Assembly (NCBI RefSeq): GCF_001547525.1
Contig: NZ_CM003768.1
Coordinates: 1,240,001-1,304,000 of the forward strand
Reading direction: 5' to 3'
DNA length: 64,000 bases
Source: Burkholderia anthina
GTDB taxonomy: Bacteria > Pseudomonadota > Gammaproteobacteria > Burkholderiales > Burkholderiaceae
Made by a program: the position numbers and the translations under genes. The notes beneath the pieces were generated by a model, which ran no database searches, was not told the DNA's origin, and saw nothing but the letters and a program-made list of their open reading frames with translations. Positions 15,240 through 23,343 of the stretch are shown here, in pieces; position 1 is the first letter of the stretch; every line of letters starts with the position of its first letter.

Positions 15240-16448
15240 ATGACTGATCTTCGTCTTACCATGCGGTTCGCTGCAGTGCTCGCCACCGGCGCGCTCGTCG
15301 CCGGTTGCGGTACGTCGTCGCCCACGAAAGTGGACTACAAGAGCGATTCGAAATCGAAGGAAGCGTCGCTCGCAGTGCCGCCCAACATGCTCGACGAGAC
15401 GGCCGATCAGCGTTCGCTGCCGCCCCAGGGCGGCGCGACTTCCCTGTCCGCGCTCCAGCAGGTCCAGCAGGCCGCGCCTGCGCTGGACACCGTCGCGCCG
15501 GCCGTGGCCGGCATGCATATCCAGCGCGACGGCACGGAAAGCTGGCTCGTGATCGACGGCAAGCAGCCGGCCGCGATCTGGCCGCAGGTTCGCCGTTTCT
15601 GGCAGGAGCAGGGCTTCCTGCTCGTGGTCGACCAGCGCGACAAGGGCGTGATGGAAACCGACTGGAACGAAACCCATCCGCAGATCAACGACGGCCTGAT
15701 CCGCAGCGTGATCTCGAAGGCGATGGGCAATTCGTACGTGACGGCCGAGCGCAACAAGTACCGCACGCGTCTCGATTCGGCGCCGAACGGCGGCACTTAT
15801 GTGTTCATCAGCCAGAAGGGCATGCGCGAGGCGATCACCGGCGCGAACAACGATTCGAGCAAATGGGAACCGAAGCCGAACGATCCGGCGCTCGAGACGG
15901 AATACCTGAAGCGGTTGATGGCCGTGCTCGCGCAGAACGAGCAGCGCGCGAAGAACGGCGAGGCTCCGATCGCGAACATCAAGGACAACGTGGTACCGAA
16001 GGACAAGAAGGCGGATACCGACGCGTCGTCGAAGGCTGCCGCGGCGATTGCGGCGCAGAACGTCTCGCGCACGTCGGCGCAAGGCAACGACGCGGCGGAA
16101 GCGGCCGTGCCGTCCGAAGTCACGCTCGGCGAGCCGTACGACCGGTCGTGGCTGCACGTCGGTCTCGCGCTCGATCGCGCGAACTTCACCGTCGACGATC
16201 GCGATCGCTCGAAGGGCCTGTATTTCGTGCGCTACGTCGATCCGAAGGATCTGAGCTCGGCCGAACAGGGCTTCTGGAGCCAACTGTTCCACGGCAAGAA
16301 GGAAAAGCAGGCGAAGCAGTATCGCGTCAACGTGAAGGCGCTCACGGCCGATCAGACGCGCGTCGCGGTCGTCGACGATTCGGGGGCGATCGACACGTCG
16401 TCGGCGGCTCGCCAGATCATGGGGTTGCTCGTGAATCAGCTCCGCTGA
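15240..16448 (+). CDS. bamC: Outer membrane protein assembly factor BamC (NlpB/DapX-like lipoprotein)
   Basis: 402 residues from the ATG at 15240, preceded by GGAAGAGGA about 10 bases upstream; a frame extension to 15192 is not needed. A lipoprotein signal ends at LVAGC (C23). After a linker comes the BamC N-domain (SWLVIDGKQPAAIWPQVRRFW, then KGVMETDWNE), a charged linker, and a second domain (RSWLHVGLALDRANFTVDDRDRSKGLYFVRYVDP). This two-helix-grip layout is characteristic of NlpB/BamC, an accessory lipoprotein of the outer-membrane beta-barrel assembly complex. It ends at a strong terminator. Confidence 0.88.
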   Translation: MTDLRLTMRFAAVLATGALVAGCGTSSPTKVDYKSDSKSKEASLAVPPNMLDETADQRSLPPQGGATSLSALQQVQQAAPALDTVAPAVAGMHIQRDGTESWLVIDGKQPAAIWPQVRRFWQEQGFLLVVDQRDKGVMETDWNETHPQINDGLIRSVISKAMGNSYVTAERNKYRTRLDSAPNGGTYVFISQKGMREAITGANNDSSKWEPKPNDPALETEYLKRLMAVLAQNEQRAKNGEAPIANIKDNVVPKDKKADTDASSKAAAAIAAQNVSRTSAQGNDAAEAAVPSEVTLGEPYDRSWLHVGLALDRANFTVDDRDRSKGLYFVRYVDPKDLSSAEQGFWSQLFHGKKEKQAKQYRVNVKALTADQTRVAVVDDSGAIDTSSAARQIMGLLVNQLR

Positions 16449-16471
16449 TTCCGGCGTTTCCCGCACCCTTG

Positions 16472-16499
16472 AAAAGCCCGCCATTCGGCGGGCTTTTTT
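16472..16499 (+). terminator. bamC terminator
   Basis: AAGCCCGCC (16474-16482), loop ATTC, GGCGGGCTT (16487-16495), then a T run ending at 16499, 24 bp after the bamC stop. Confidence 0.9.
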
Positions 16500-16800
16500 C
16501 ATGGCCGCTCGCCGGCGCGGGCGCGCGTTCGGGTGGTTCGGCCTTGCCTCGTGACGTTACGTAACATCCGTCGCGTTACGACGACGGAACACGTGTCACA
16601 TTGTCGCCGATATAAAAATTATCCTTATGAATCAATGGGGTGAAGGTGGATTGGATGCTTGGCACGAAACCTGCTTTATATGTTCGAATCGTTAGAGCAG
16701 GGAGGATGGCGTCAGAGTCCGGAATGCGCCGCGAGCGCCTGAACAACGGTATCGACGCCTTTCAAATGCCGTCGCGACAAGCGTCGGTCAACAGATGACG
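16500..16800. other. Gene-free stretch after bamC
   Basis: No open frame with coding character. An AT-rich patch (16611-16635) may hold a promoter for the structured RNA that follows, but no clean -35/-10 pair could be assigned. Confidence 0.4.
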
Positions 16801-16893
16801 ATCCGCGCCAGCGTGCGGATCTCGATGGCCCCGTCGCCTATCCTCGTAGGGCGACGGTTTCGCCCGCGCTTCTCTGAAGCGCGGGCTATTTTT
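16801..16893 (+). ncRNA. Candidate small RNA: three hairpins ending in a terminator
   Basis: Three hairpins follow one another: ATCCGC/GCGGAT (16801-16806 with 16815-16820), CCGTCGCC/GGCGACGG (16831-16838 with 16850-16857), and an 11-bp stem GCCCGCGCTTC-TCT-GAAGCGCGGGC (16862-16886) followed by TATTTTTTTT. The last is a textbook intrinsic terminator, yet no gene precedes it within 350 bp, so it should end an RNA starting in 16500-16800 or attenuate the gene at 16976. No known riboswitch class was recognised. Confidence 0.45.
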
Positions 16894-16975
16894 TTTGTGG
16901 CGTTGTCATGCCGTATCGGCGTCGCCGGCGCGCGATGCGCGTATTCTCGGACTTTTTCGGATGAAGGAGGCGGGA

Positions 16976-17266
16976 ATGGCGGAAATCGCAGTCGTGGCGC
17001 TGATCGTGGCGAAGCCGGGCACCGAGGAAAAACTGCGCGTCGTGCTCGAGGGAATCGTCGAGCCGACCCGCAACGAAGCCGGTGCGTTGCAGTATGACCT
17101 GCACCGGGATCTGAGGGAGCCCGCGCGATTCGTATTCGTCGAGCGTTGGGAGAGCGAGGAGGCGCTGGCCGCTCACGCGCGTTCCGCGCACATTCTCGCC
17201 TATCGCGAAGCGGCCGCGGACTGGATCGAGCGTTCCGAAATCCGCGTGCTGTCGAAACTCGTCTGA
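16976..17266 (+). CDS. ABM-fold quinol monooxygenase-like protein
   Basis: 96 residues, ATG at 16976 with AAGGAGG a few bases upstream; this strong site rules out the in-frame starts further upstream. The sequence shows the antibiotic-biosynthesis-monooxygenase (ABM/YgiN) pattern: EIAVVALIVAKPGTEEKL, EAGALQYDLHRD, RFVFVERWESEEALAAH. These small dimeric ferredoxin-fold proteins oxidise quinols or polyketide-like aromatics without cofactors, or act in stress responses. The substrate is unknown. The gene lies directly behind a terminator hairpin. Confidence 0.82.
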   Translation: MAEIAVVALIVAKPGTEEKLRVVLEGIVEPTRNEAGALQYDLHRDLREPARFVFVERWESEEALAAHARSAHILAYREAAADWIERSEIRVLSKLV

Positions 17267-17328
17267 GCCGGAGTCGGGCGGAGTGCGGCGGAGTGGGGCG
17301 ACCGGACGTGTCCGGTCGCGGGGGCGCG

Positions 17329-17586
17329 TCAGTGCGACGCGCTGGGTACGTCGAGGATCAGGATGATGGTCCAGTCGGCGTCGCCGTCGTGGTGATACTG
17401 GCGCTCGGCAACGATGAACGGCTGCTGCTTGCCTTGCGGGCCGAGGAACAGCACGTCGCCCTCCATCGGCAGACACTCGATCGGCGGCAGCGCGAGGAAC
17501 GCGTCGTCCGAGCCGCGGGGCATCAGTTGCTTGATCTTGCGAGTGGCGGCTTCGGTCCACTCGATGTCGAGTTGAATGTTGCTCAT
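17329..17586 (-). CDS. Conserved small hypothetical protein
   Basis: 85 residues, ATG at 17586 with a strong GGAGG site. It looks like a compact alpha/beta protein: EWTEAATRKIKQLMPRG, LALPPIECLPMEGDVLFLG, then QPFIVAERQYHHDGDADW. No transmembrane segment, signal peptide or known family was seen. The good ribosome-binding site and regular composition argue that it is expressed. Confidence 0.65.
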   Translation of the reverse strand: MSNIQLDIEWTEAATRKIKQLMPRGSDDAFLALPPIECLPMEGDVLFLGPQGKQQPFIVAERQYHHDGDADWTIILILDVPSASH

Positions 17587-17666
17587 GCTGTCCTCCGCAC
17601 CGGGGTGCGCACGGGTGGAAAATTTCGGTGCGCGACTTTAGCACAGCGCGCGGGCGCCGCAACCAA

Positions 17667-17702
17667 AAAAGCCGAACCCGGTTGCCCGGATTCGGCTTTT
17701 CG
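17667..17702 (-). terminator. Intrinsic terminator of the 17723-17998 gene
   Basis: Stem GCCGAA...TTCGGC (17671-17676 with 17691-17696), extended by CCGG/CCGG across one mismatch, lies between an A run (17665-17670) and a T run. On the minus strand the A run becomes the U tract. Confidence 0.75.
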
Positions 17703-17722
17703 CTGGAGCGGTGCCGCCGAAC

Positions 17723-17998
17723 TTACTGGCTGGCAGCGTCTGCAGCCTTCGCCTTCTTGGCGGCCTTCTTCGCTGCTGCCTTGTGATGCGCAGCCTTCTT
17801 GCCGTGGTGATGCTCTTCCTGCGCCGCCGGCTGAGCCGCTTCGGCCGCTTGTTGCTGTTGCAGCGCTTGGGCGCGCTGCTCGATCTCGGCGATCTTGGCC
17901 GGATCGGTGATGGTCTGGATCTGCGTGCTCTCTTGCGCATACGCTGCGCCAGTCAGCGCCGACATCGCTACCAGGATAGCCAGGGACGTCTTCTTCAT
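17723..17998 (-). CDS. Small exported His/Lys/Ala-rich protein
   Basis: 91 residues from the ATG at 17998, chosen for GGAGGT 8 bases upstream. A clear Sec signal peptide (MKKTSLAILVAMSALTGAAYA) is followed by ...QTITDPAKIAEIEQRAQAL and a Gln/Ala segment. A HHHGKK...HHK cluster and a Lys/Ala tail of alternating AAKKAAKK units end the protein. The mature protein would be periplasmic or secreted and strongly basic; the histidines could bind metal. No family was recognised. Its own terminator lies at 17667-17702. Confidence 0.7.
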   Translation of the reverse strand: MKKTSLAILVAMSALTGAAYAQESTQIQTITDPAKIAEIEQRAQALQQQQAAEAAQPAAQEEHHHGKKAAHHKAAAKKAAKKAKAADAASQ

Positions 17999-18219
17999 TG
18001 CTTTACCTCCGCTAAGTGGTGATGAACCCGAGTGTTGCCGTTTTGTCTGGCGACTGCAATCGAGTGCGTGTCGAGTGTAACAAAAGTGACGGATCAATGT
18101 GCACCGGATCGTCGCACGACGCAAGGCGCCGTTGAAGTCGCGCAACACTTCGCGTAGTTCGTCACGCGTCGGCCATCGAGGATGGTGCCGCGATTTTCGC
18201 GCCGATTTTGACGATGTCG

Positions 18220-18936
18220 TCAAAACCAGCCGAGCCAACGATATACGTGGAATTGCGCGATCCCGACCAGTTCGTGCAACGCCTGCTCGGCGTTGGCCAC
18301 GTTGCGCCAGCGCGGCAGCCAGCCCGTTTGCGCGCGTCGGAGATTCGCATAAACGGGTTGCGGATCGATGCCGAAATGGCGGAAGTCGAGCAGGGCTCGG
18401 CGCATCTGGTACGACGACGTGACGAGAATGCGCGCGTCGTCATACTGTGGGCGTAGTATAGATGCAGTGAATTTCGCGTTTTCGTAGGTTGTGCGGCTGT
18501 TCGGTTCGAGCACGAGATCGGCCGGCGCCACGCCTTGCGCGACGAGCTGGCGCCCGTAGACGGCCGCCTCGGTGTCGCCGTGATGCTGCGGGTCGCCGCC
18601 CGACATCACCACGGTACAGCGTTCGGCCTGTTGCCGGCACGTGCGATAGAGCGCCGCAACCTTGCGGATGCGCGCGACGCCATCGGGCGGCGGCTGCAAT
18701 CCGGTGTCGGTGCGGCGCGTGCCGGCGCCGATCAGGATCAGCGTGGTTCGCCCGTGCATGTCGGGATGTTCGACCGGCGTGACGCCGGCCTCGGTCAAGG
18801 CGATCAGCGGCGCCGCAAGCCAGCCCGTCGCCAGCAGCCAGAACAGCGCGACGGCGACGATCGAAATGGTTCTACGCTGCTTGCGGCAGAGCATGAAACC
18901 GATGAAGAGAAGTACAAATGAATCGAACAGAATCAA
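18220..18936 (-). CDS. YdcF/ElyC-family (DUF218) membrane protein
   Basis: About 238 residues if translation starts at the TTG at 18936. No ATG fits well: the next is at a methionine after the first helix, and an upstream ATG at 19068 would add a Pro/Arg-rich stretch unlike the family. Two N-terminal membrane helices (LFDSFVLLFIGFML and IVAVALFWLLATGWLAAP) precede the DUF218 domain: TTLILIGAGTR, VVMSGGDPQHHGDTEA, LEPNSRTTYENA, ILVTSSYQMRRA. Relatives (ElyC, SanA, YdcF) act in envelope or peptidoglycan-precursor homeostasis. The start codon is the main uncertainty. Confidence 0.78.
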   Translation of the reverse strand: MILFDSFVLLFIGFMLCRKQRRTISIVAVALFWLLATGWLAAPLIALTEAGVTPVEHPDMHGRTTLILIGAGTRRTDTGLQPPPDGVARIRKVAALYRTCRQQAERCTVVMSGGDPQHHGDTEAAVYGRQLVAQGVAPADLVLEPNSRTTYENAKFTASILRPQYDDARILVTSSYQMRRALLDFRHFGIDPQPVYANLRRAQTGWLPRWRNVANAEQALHELVGIAQFHVYRWLGWF

Positions 18937-19096
18937 TTTGATTGGGGTATGGTGTCTTTTTATGGAGGACTGACGATCTGGCCCTGACGCGACGCCGGAG
19001 AACGTCGGCCTCCAGAATCGGTGGCGGTTGGGGCGGGCGGAGACCCCGCCCGGCGCGCCGCTTCGCATTGTCGCTGCACTTTAAGAAAGAATCGAG

Positions 19097-19414
19097 ATGG
19101 CCACGTATTCCAACGAAGCGGTGCTCGACGCATTGAGACGAGTGCAGTACCGCCAGGTACCGTGGGCACGCCGCCCGGGCGTGTTCGAGTATCTCCGTTC
19201 GCTCGGGCTGATGGACACGGTCCGGCAGAAGACCGTTGCCCCCGCACCGGGCTTCCATGCACCGGTCGACATTGCCGTACTGACCGACAGCGGTCGAGCC
19301 GAATTCTCGCGCCTCGAGCGCGAAGAGAAATTACTTTCCTGGACGGATCGCCGCATGGACGACTACGCGTTGAGCGAAGCGAGCGCCGTGGCGATTCTCG
19401 AAAGCCGTCTGTAG
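19097..19414 (+). CDS. Hypothetical protein
   Basis: 105 residues, ATG at 19097. A soluble helical protein with NEAVLDALRRVQYRQVPWARRPGVFEYLRSLGLMDT and a charged C-terminal helix (FSRLEREEKLLSWTDRRMDDYAL). The middle part (IAVLTDSGRAEFSRL) resembles winged-helix endings, but no family can be named. Divergent from the YdcF-family gene. Confidence 0.55.
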   Translation: MATYSNEAVLDALRRVQYRQVPWARRPGVFEYLRSLGLMDTVRQKTVAPAPGFHAPVDIAVLTDSGRAEFSRLEREEKLLSWTDRRMDDYALSEASAVAILESRL

Positions 19415-19460
19415 CGGTATTCCATCCCGCCCCGTGCATCGCCACGCGGGCCCGCGACGC

Positions 19461-19490
19461 AAAAAAAGCCCGTATCGCGAAGATACGGGC
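19461..19490 (-). terminator. Intrinsic terminator of the 19612-19863 gene
   Basis: GCCCGTATC (19468-19476), loop GCGAA, GATACGGGC (19482-19490), with seven A (19461-19467) that form the U tract on the minus strand. Confidence 0.75.
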
Positions 19491-19611
19491 GTACCGGATA
19501 CTTTTGCTGCTGCCACGCTGTGCTCATGGCAACGATGTTGACCCGCCGCATGCGGCGCAGTTCCCGGATGCGGACATTTTCTTTCGCGAAATCTCGAAAT
19601 CGGCAGGACGT

Positions 19612-19863
19612 CTACGGATGGCGTGGCACGCCGGGCGACTGAGAGCCGATCCGCGCCCGCGCGTTGCTGGCGATGTCGCCGCGCAAGTCGCCGCGCGGCA
19701 CGGTTTGTCGGCTGGACGGGTTGGCGGACGGCGGCTGGCGGAGGGTGTTGCGGTGATCCTGCTGGCGATGGGGCGGCTTCACGCGATCGTCGGCATGGGC
19801 CGGAGCTGCGAGCGCCACGGAAACGACAATGCCGCATGCAACGAGCAGTGACATTGTTTTCAT
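19612..19863 (-). CDS. Small secreted hypothetical protein
   Basis: 83 residues, ATG at 19863 with AAGGGAG about 8 bases upstream. A signal peptide (MKTMSLLVACGIVVSVALAAPAHA) is followed by a ~58-residue polar, Arg/Pro/Gln-rich mature part without cysteines. No family is recognised. Exported small basic proteins of this type are common in Burkholderia and mostly uncharacterised. Confidence 0.6.
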   Translation of the reverse strand: MKTMSLLVACGIVVSVALAAPAHADDRVKPPHRQQDHRNTLRQPPSANPSSRQTVPRGDLRGDIASNARARIGSQSPGVPRHP

Positions 19864-20061
19864 GGCGGGGCTCCCTTCAAGCCGTCCGTGCGGCCTGTTG
19901 ATATGTCGCTAAGGTAAGCGTGGGAGTGCAGGCTTGCTGTAAATATTGGTAAATAGATGTTTCGCGGCACGACAACGGTAATCGACTGCAATGCATGCGG
20001 CGCAACAAGATCGCGTCGCAGAAAGAAACCGGGCGGCCGAAGCCGCCCGATCGAGCATTCG

Positions 20062-20463
20062 TTACGCCATCTTGACGGGCGCGCGCCAGGATTCCGGATT
20101 GGTCCAGAAGGCGCCGCGCAACCGATCGCGGCTCGGCGGCGCGGGTGGCTTCGCCGCGCTTGCGCCGATGCGTCCACGCAGCGAAATCTGCCGGCCGCTC
20201 GTGCCGAGTCGCTTCACGATTTCGGCGAGCGTACCGTCCGCCTGCCATTCGTCGAAGCGGCGGCGGCAGGTCGGCGGGGACGGATAGCGGCCCGGCAGTT
20301 TGGACCAGCCTTCGCCCGTCGACAGCACCCACAGCACGGCGTTGACCACCGAACGAGCTTCCACGCGAGGACGGCCGCGCCGCTCACTCCGTGCGGGTTC
20401 CGAGCAAAACAGACCCTCGACCAGCGCCCATTCGTTATCTCTCAAATCGTCGAACAGCATCAT
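20062..20463 (-). CDS. Stand-alone DUF4096 (IS5-type transposase N-terminal) protein
   Basis: 133 residues, ATG at 20463 (or 20460) with GAGGTGAGGA just upstream. Residues ~5-90 match the N-terminal HTH part of IS5/IS1182-like transposases (DUF4096): LRDNEWALVEGLF, GRPRVEARSVVNAVLWVLSTGEGWSKLPGRYPS, TCRRRFDEWQADGTL. The DDE catalytic domain is absent and is replaced by a short basic tail. No inverted repeats or second transposase frame lie nearby. It could be a decayed IS or a domesticated DNA-binding protein; a paralogue is at 47675-48085. Confidence 0.7.
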   Translation of the reverse strand: MMLFDDLRDNEWALVEGLFCSEPARSERRGRPRVEARSVVNAVLWVLSTGEGWSKLPGRYPSPPTCRRRFDEWQADGTLAEIVKRLGTSGRQISLRGRIGASAAKPPAPPSRDRLRGAFWTNPESWRAPVKMA

Positions 20464-20890
20464 GTCCTCACCTCAGCGAAGCTAACTCCGGTGCGCTGCC
20501 CTGCGCCGCGCACTCTTCAAGCACTCGATCGTCGAGTGCCGGGTGGGGGCGTCCGGTTGGCCGGCAGCGGTGTTTCTGCTCTTCCGTCCGACGAAACCTG
20601 CACCCTGTGCGCAAGGTAATGCACGAAGCGTGCCATGTCGGAGGTGAATCCCTCGAGAGCCGCTTGGCAGCGAGCTAACGGCTAAGTCAGCTAGGGGCGT
20701 ATAAGACGCCAAAATAACCCGTGAGCAAATCGGGACAATCACCAATCTTGTGCAATTCGCCCATGTCACGTGCGTTTGCGAACGTATTGCACCGCAGCGA
20801 AACATGGGCGAGGGACGCCGGATTCGTCACCGAAGCCGATTTCGCGCATTAAAATCGCGCATCGATATCGACGATTGATGAGGTCAGGGG
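20464..20890. other. 427-bp gene-free region before the LysR gene
   Basis: Contains only short frames without coding character. It must hold the divergent promoters for the DUF4096 protein and the LysR regulator. I see no strong hairpin-plus-T terminator and no repeat. Confidence 0.5.
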
Positions 20891-21793
20891 ATGAACGTTA
20901 CGCTGCGCCAGCTTCGCGTGTTCATCGAAGTCGCGCGGCTCAAGAGCTTCAGCCGGGCGGGTGACGAGATCGGGCTCACGCAGTCCGCAGTCAGCCGCTG
21001 CGTGCGCGAGCTCGAGGCCGAACTCGGGCTGAAGCTGATCGACCGCACGACGCGGGACGTGCAACTGACCGACGTCGGGGCGAACCTGATCGCGAGCGTG
21101 TCGCGCCTGCTTGACGATCTCGACGATACGCTGCGCGAGATCCGCGAGATCGGCGAGCAGCGCCGCGGGCGCGTGATCGTCGCGGCAAGCCCGACGATCG
21201 CATGCAGGCTGATGCCGCGCGTGGTGGCGTCGTGCGAGCGGCAGTTCCCGTTCGTGACGCTCGGCCTGCGCGACGACGTACAGAGCGACGTGTTGCGCAA
21301 GGTGAAGTCGAGCGAAGTCGATTTCGGCGTCGTGATCGGGCCGCTGACGGTCGCCGATCTCGTCTGCGAACCGTTGATGACCGATTCGTTCTGCCTTGTC
21401 GCGCGCGCCGACCATCCGCTCGCGGCGCGGTCCGAGGTGCCGTGGGCGGCGCTGGACGGCGAGCGCCTCGTGCTGCTCGACCATGCGTCGGGCAGCCGGC
21501 CGCTGATCGATGCGGCGCTGGCCACGCATCGCGTCAACGCGACGGTCATGCAGGAACTCGGGCATTCGGCAACCGTGTTCGGGCTGGTCGAGGCCGGTGT
21601 CGGCGTGAGCGTGCAGCCATGGCTGTCGCTGCCGCTGCCCGCCGGCTCGACGCTCGTCGCGCGGCCGCTCACGCCGCGCACCGAACGCACCGTCGAGCTC
21701 GTGCGCCGCCGCGACCGATCGTTGTCGCCCGCCGCGCAGGCGATCTGGGAGCTCGTGCGGCAGATGCCGGCGCGGGCCGAGGACCTCGATTGA
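20891..21793 (+). CDS. LysR-family transcriptional regulator
   Basis: 300 residues, ATG at 20891 with GAGGTCAGGGG upstream. The N-terminal winged HTH (~4-62: LRQLRVFIEVARLKSFSRAGDEIGLTQSAVSRCVRELE) is canonical LysR. Residues ~90-290 are the periplasmic-binding-type effector domain. It probably controls the adjacent aminotransferase gene, which lies 75 bp downstream on the same strand. LysR regulators are more often divergent from their targets, so co-transcription with autoregulation is also possible. The effector is unknown. Confidence 0.9.
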   Translation: MNVTLRQLRVFIEVARLKSFSRAGDEIGLTQSAVSRCVRELEAELGLKLIDRTTRDVQLTDVGANLIASVSRLLDDLDDTLREIREIGEQRRGRVIVAASPTIACRLMPRVVASCERQFPFVTLGLRDDVQSDVLRKVKSSEVDFGVVIGPLTVADLVCEPLMTDSFCLVARADHPLAARSEVPWAALDGERLVLLDHASGSRPLIDAALATHRVNATVMQELGHSATVFGLVEAGVGVSVQPWLSLPLPAGSTLVARPLTPRTERTVELVRRRDRSLSPAAQAIWELVRQMPARAEDLD

Positions 21794-21868
21794 TGCGCAT
21801 CGGCGTGAGCCGGCCCGGCTTGCCGGCCGGTACACTACGTGGATCGTGTTCGTTGGCGGTGGTTCTCG

Positions 21869-23071
21869 ATGACGCATTCCGCAGGTTTTTTCCCGGTGAA
21901 CGATGAGCCTGCGGCGCGCGCCGCGGTGCACGCGCTGCGCCCGTCGCTGATCCGCGAAGTCGCGAACGCCGGCTTCGGCGTGCCGGACGTGCTGCCGTTC
22001 TGGTTCGGCGAATCCGATCGCGTGACGCCGGATTTCATCCGTGACGCCGCAGCGGCGGCGCTGCGCGAGGGTGCGACCTTCTACACGCACAATCTCGGCA
22101 CGGCGCCGCTGCGCGACGCGATCGCGGCCTACGTCAGCGCGCGTCACGGCGCGACGGCGGCCGGCACGGTCGCCGTGACGAGCTCGGGTGTGAATGCGCT
22201 GATGCTGGCTGCTCAGATGCTCGTCGGGCCGGGCGAGCGTGTCGTCGCGGTCACGCCGTTGTGGCCGAATCTCGTCGAGATTCCGAAGATTCTCGGCGCG
22301 CGGGTCGACTGCGTGCCGCTCGATTACGGCGACGCGGGCTGGCAGCTCGACGTCGGCCGGTTGCTCGCGGCGCTGACGCCCGATACGCGGATGCTGTTGA
22401 TCAATTCGCCGAACAACCCGACCGGCTGGACGATGTCGCGCGACGATCAGCAGGCCGTGCTTGCCCATTGCCGTCGTCACGGCATCTGGCTGGTCGCCGA
22501 CGAGGTGTACGAGCGGCTTGCATTCGGCGAGGGCGGTGCGCCGTCGTTCCTCGATATCGCGTCGCGCGACGAGCGCGTCGTGGTCGTGAATTCCTTCTCG
22601 AAGGCATGGGCGATGACGGGCTGGCGGCTCGGATGGCTGGTTGCGCCGACGTCGGTGATGGGCGAGCTGTCGAAGCTCGTCGAATACAACACGTCGTGTG
22701 CGCCGGGTTTCGTGCAGGCCGCGGCCGTGGTCGCGTTGCGCGACGGCGAGCCGTTCGTGCGGTCGTTCGTCTCGGCACTGCGCGACGCGCGCGACCATCT
22801 GGTCGCCGCGCTGCGGACGCTGCCGGGCGTCGAGGTGCCGCCGCCATCGGGCGCGATGTACCTGTTCCTGCGGCTGCCGGGCGCGGCCGACAGCCTGGCG
22901 TTCTGCACGACGCTGGTGCGCGAGGCAGGCCTCGGCCTTGCGCCCGGGCGCGCGTTCGGCCCCGAGGGGGAAGGGTTCGTGCGCTGGTGCTATGCATGCG
23001 ATCCGGCGCGACTCGACGCGGGCGTGGAGCGGCTGCGCCGGTTCCTCGCGCGCGGCGCCGGCGCCCGCTGA
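21869..23071 (+). CDS. PLP-dependent class I/II aminotransferase
   Basis: 400 residues from the ATG at 21869; the frame also opens at a GTG at 21839. Fold-type I aminotransferase features: YTHNLGTAPLRDAIAAYV, NSPNNPTGW, the VADEVYERL segment, and the PLP lysine K245 in NSFSKAWAMTGWRLGW. The closest types are aspartate/aromatic-like or MalY/PatA-like enzymes; the substrate cannot be assigned. It follows a LysR gene, which suggests inducible amino-acid or amine catabolism. Confidence 0.88.
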   Translation: MTHSAGFFPVNDEPAARAAVHALRPSLIREVANAGFGVPDVLPFWFGESDRVTPDFIRDAAAAALREGATFYTHNLGTAPLRDAIAAYVSARHGATAAGTVAVTSSGVNALMLAAQMLVGPGERVVAVTPLWPNLVEIPKILGARVDCVPLDYGDAGWQLDVGRLLAALTPDTRMLLINSPNNPTGWTMSRDDQQAVLAHCRRHGIWLVADEVYERLAFGEGGAPSFLDIASRDERVVVVNSFSKAWAMTGWRLGWLVAPTSVMGELSKLVEYNTSCAPGFVQAAAVVALRDGEPFVRSFVSALRDARDHLVAALRTLPGVEVPPPSGAMYLFLRLPGAADSLAFCTTLVREAGLGLAPGRAFGPEGEGFVRWCYACDPARLDAGVERLRRFLARGAGAR

Positions 23072-23343
23072 AGCGGGGCCGGAGCGGGCATGCGGCCCGG
23101 GCGGCGGCCTGTTCCGCTCATCTTTACGCACCGGGCAATTTTGCGTAATATGGCGTTCAGTCACGCGGTTCCGTCGTTGAGCCGTGCTGTTCCGTCCGGT
23201 TTGGGCCTGGCCTGAAGTTGGTTCGCCGCCCCCGGTTCGTGCTCCCATCAATATGACCGATCAGAATCGGGCGAGCGCGTCTTCCGTTCCTTTCGTCTGT
23301 TTGTTGATCCGGTTCGTTTGACCACAGGGTCTGGCCTAGCTGC

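Noticed and set aside
18937-19068. Upstream ATG extension of the YdcF-family protein
   Set aside because: It would add about 44 Arg/Pro/Gly-rich residues unlike the family and without a signal; the helix-first start near 18936 fits better.
20062-20463. Complete insertion sequence
   Set aside because: No DDE domain, no terminal inverted repeats and no target-site duplication could be seen on either side.
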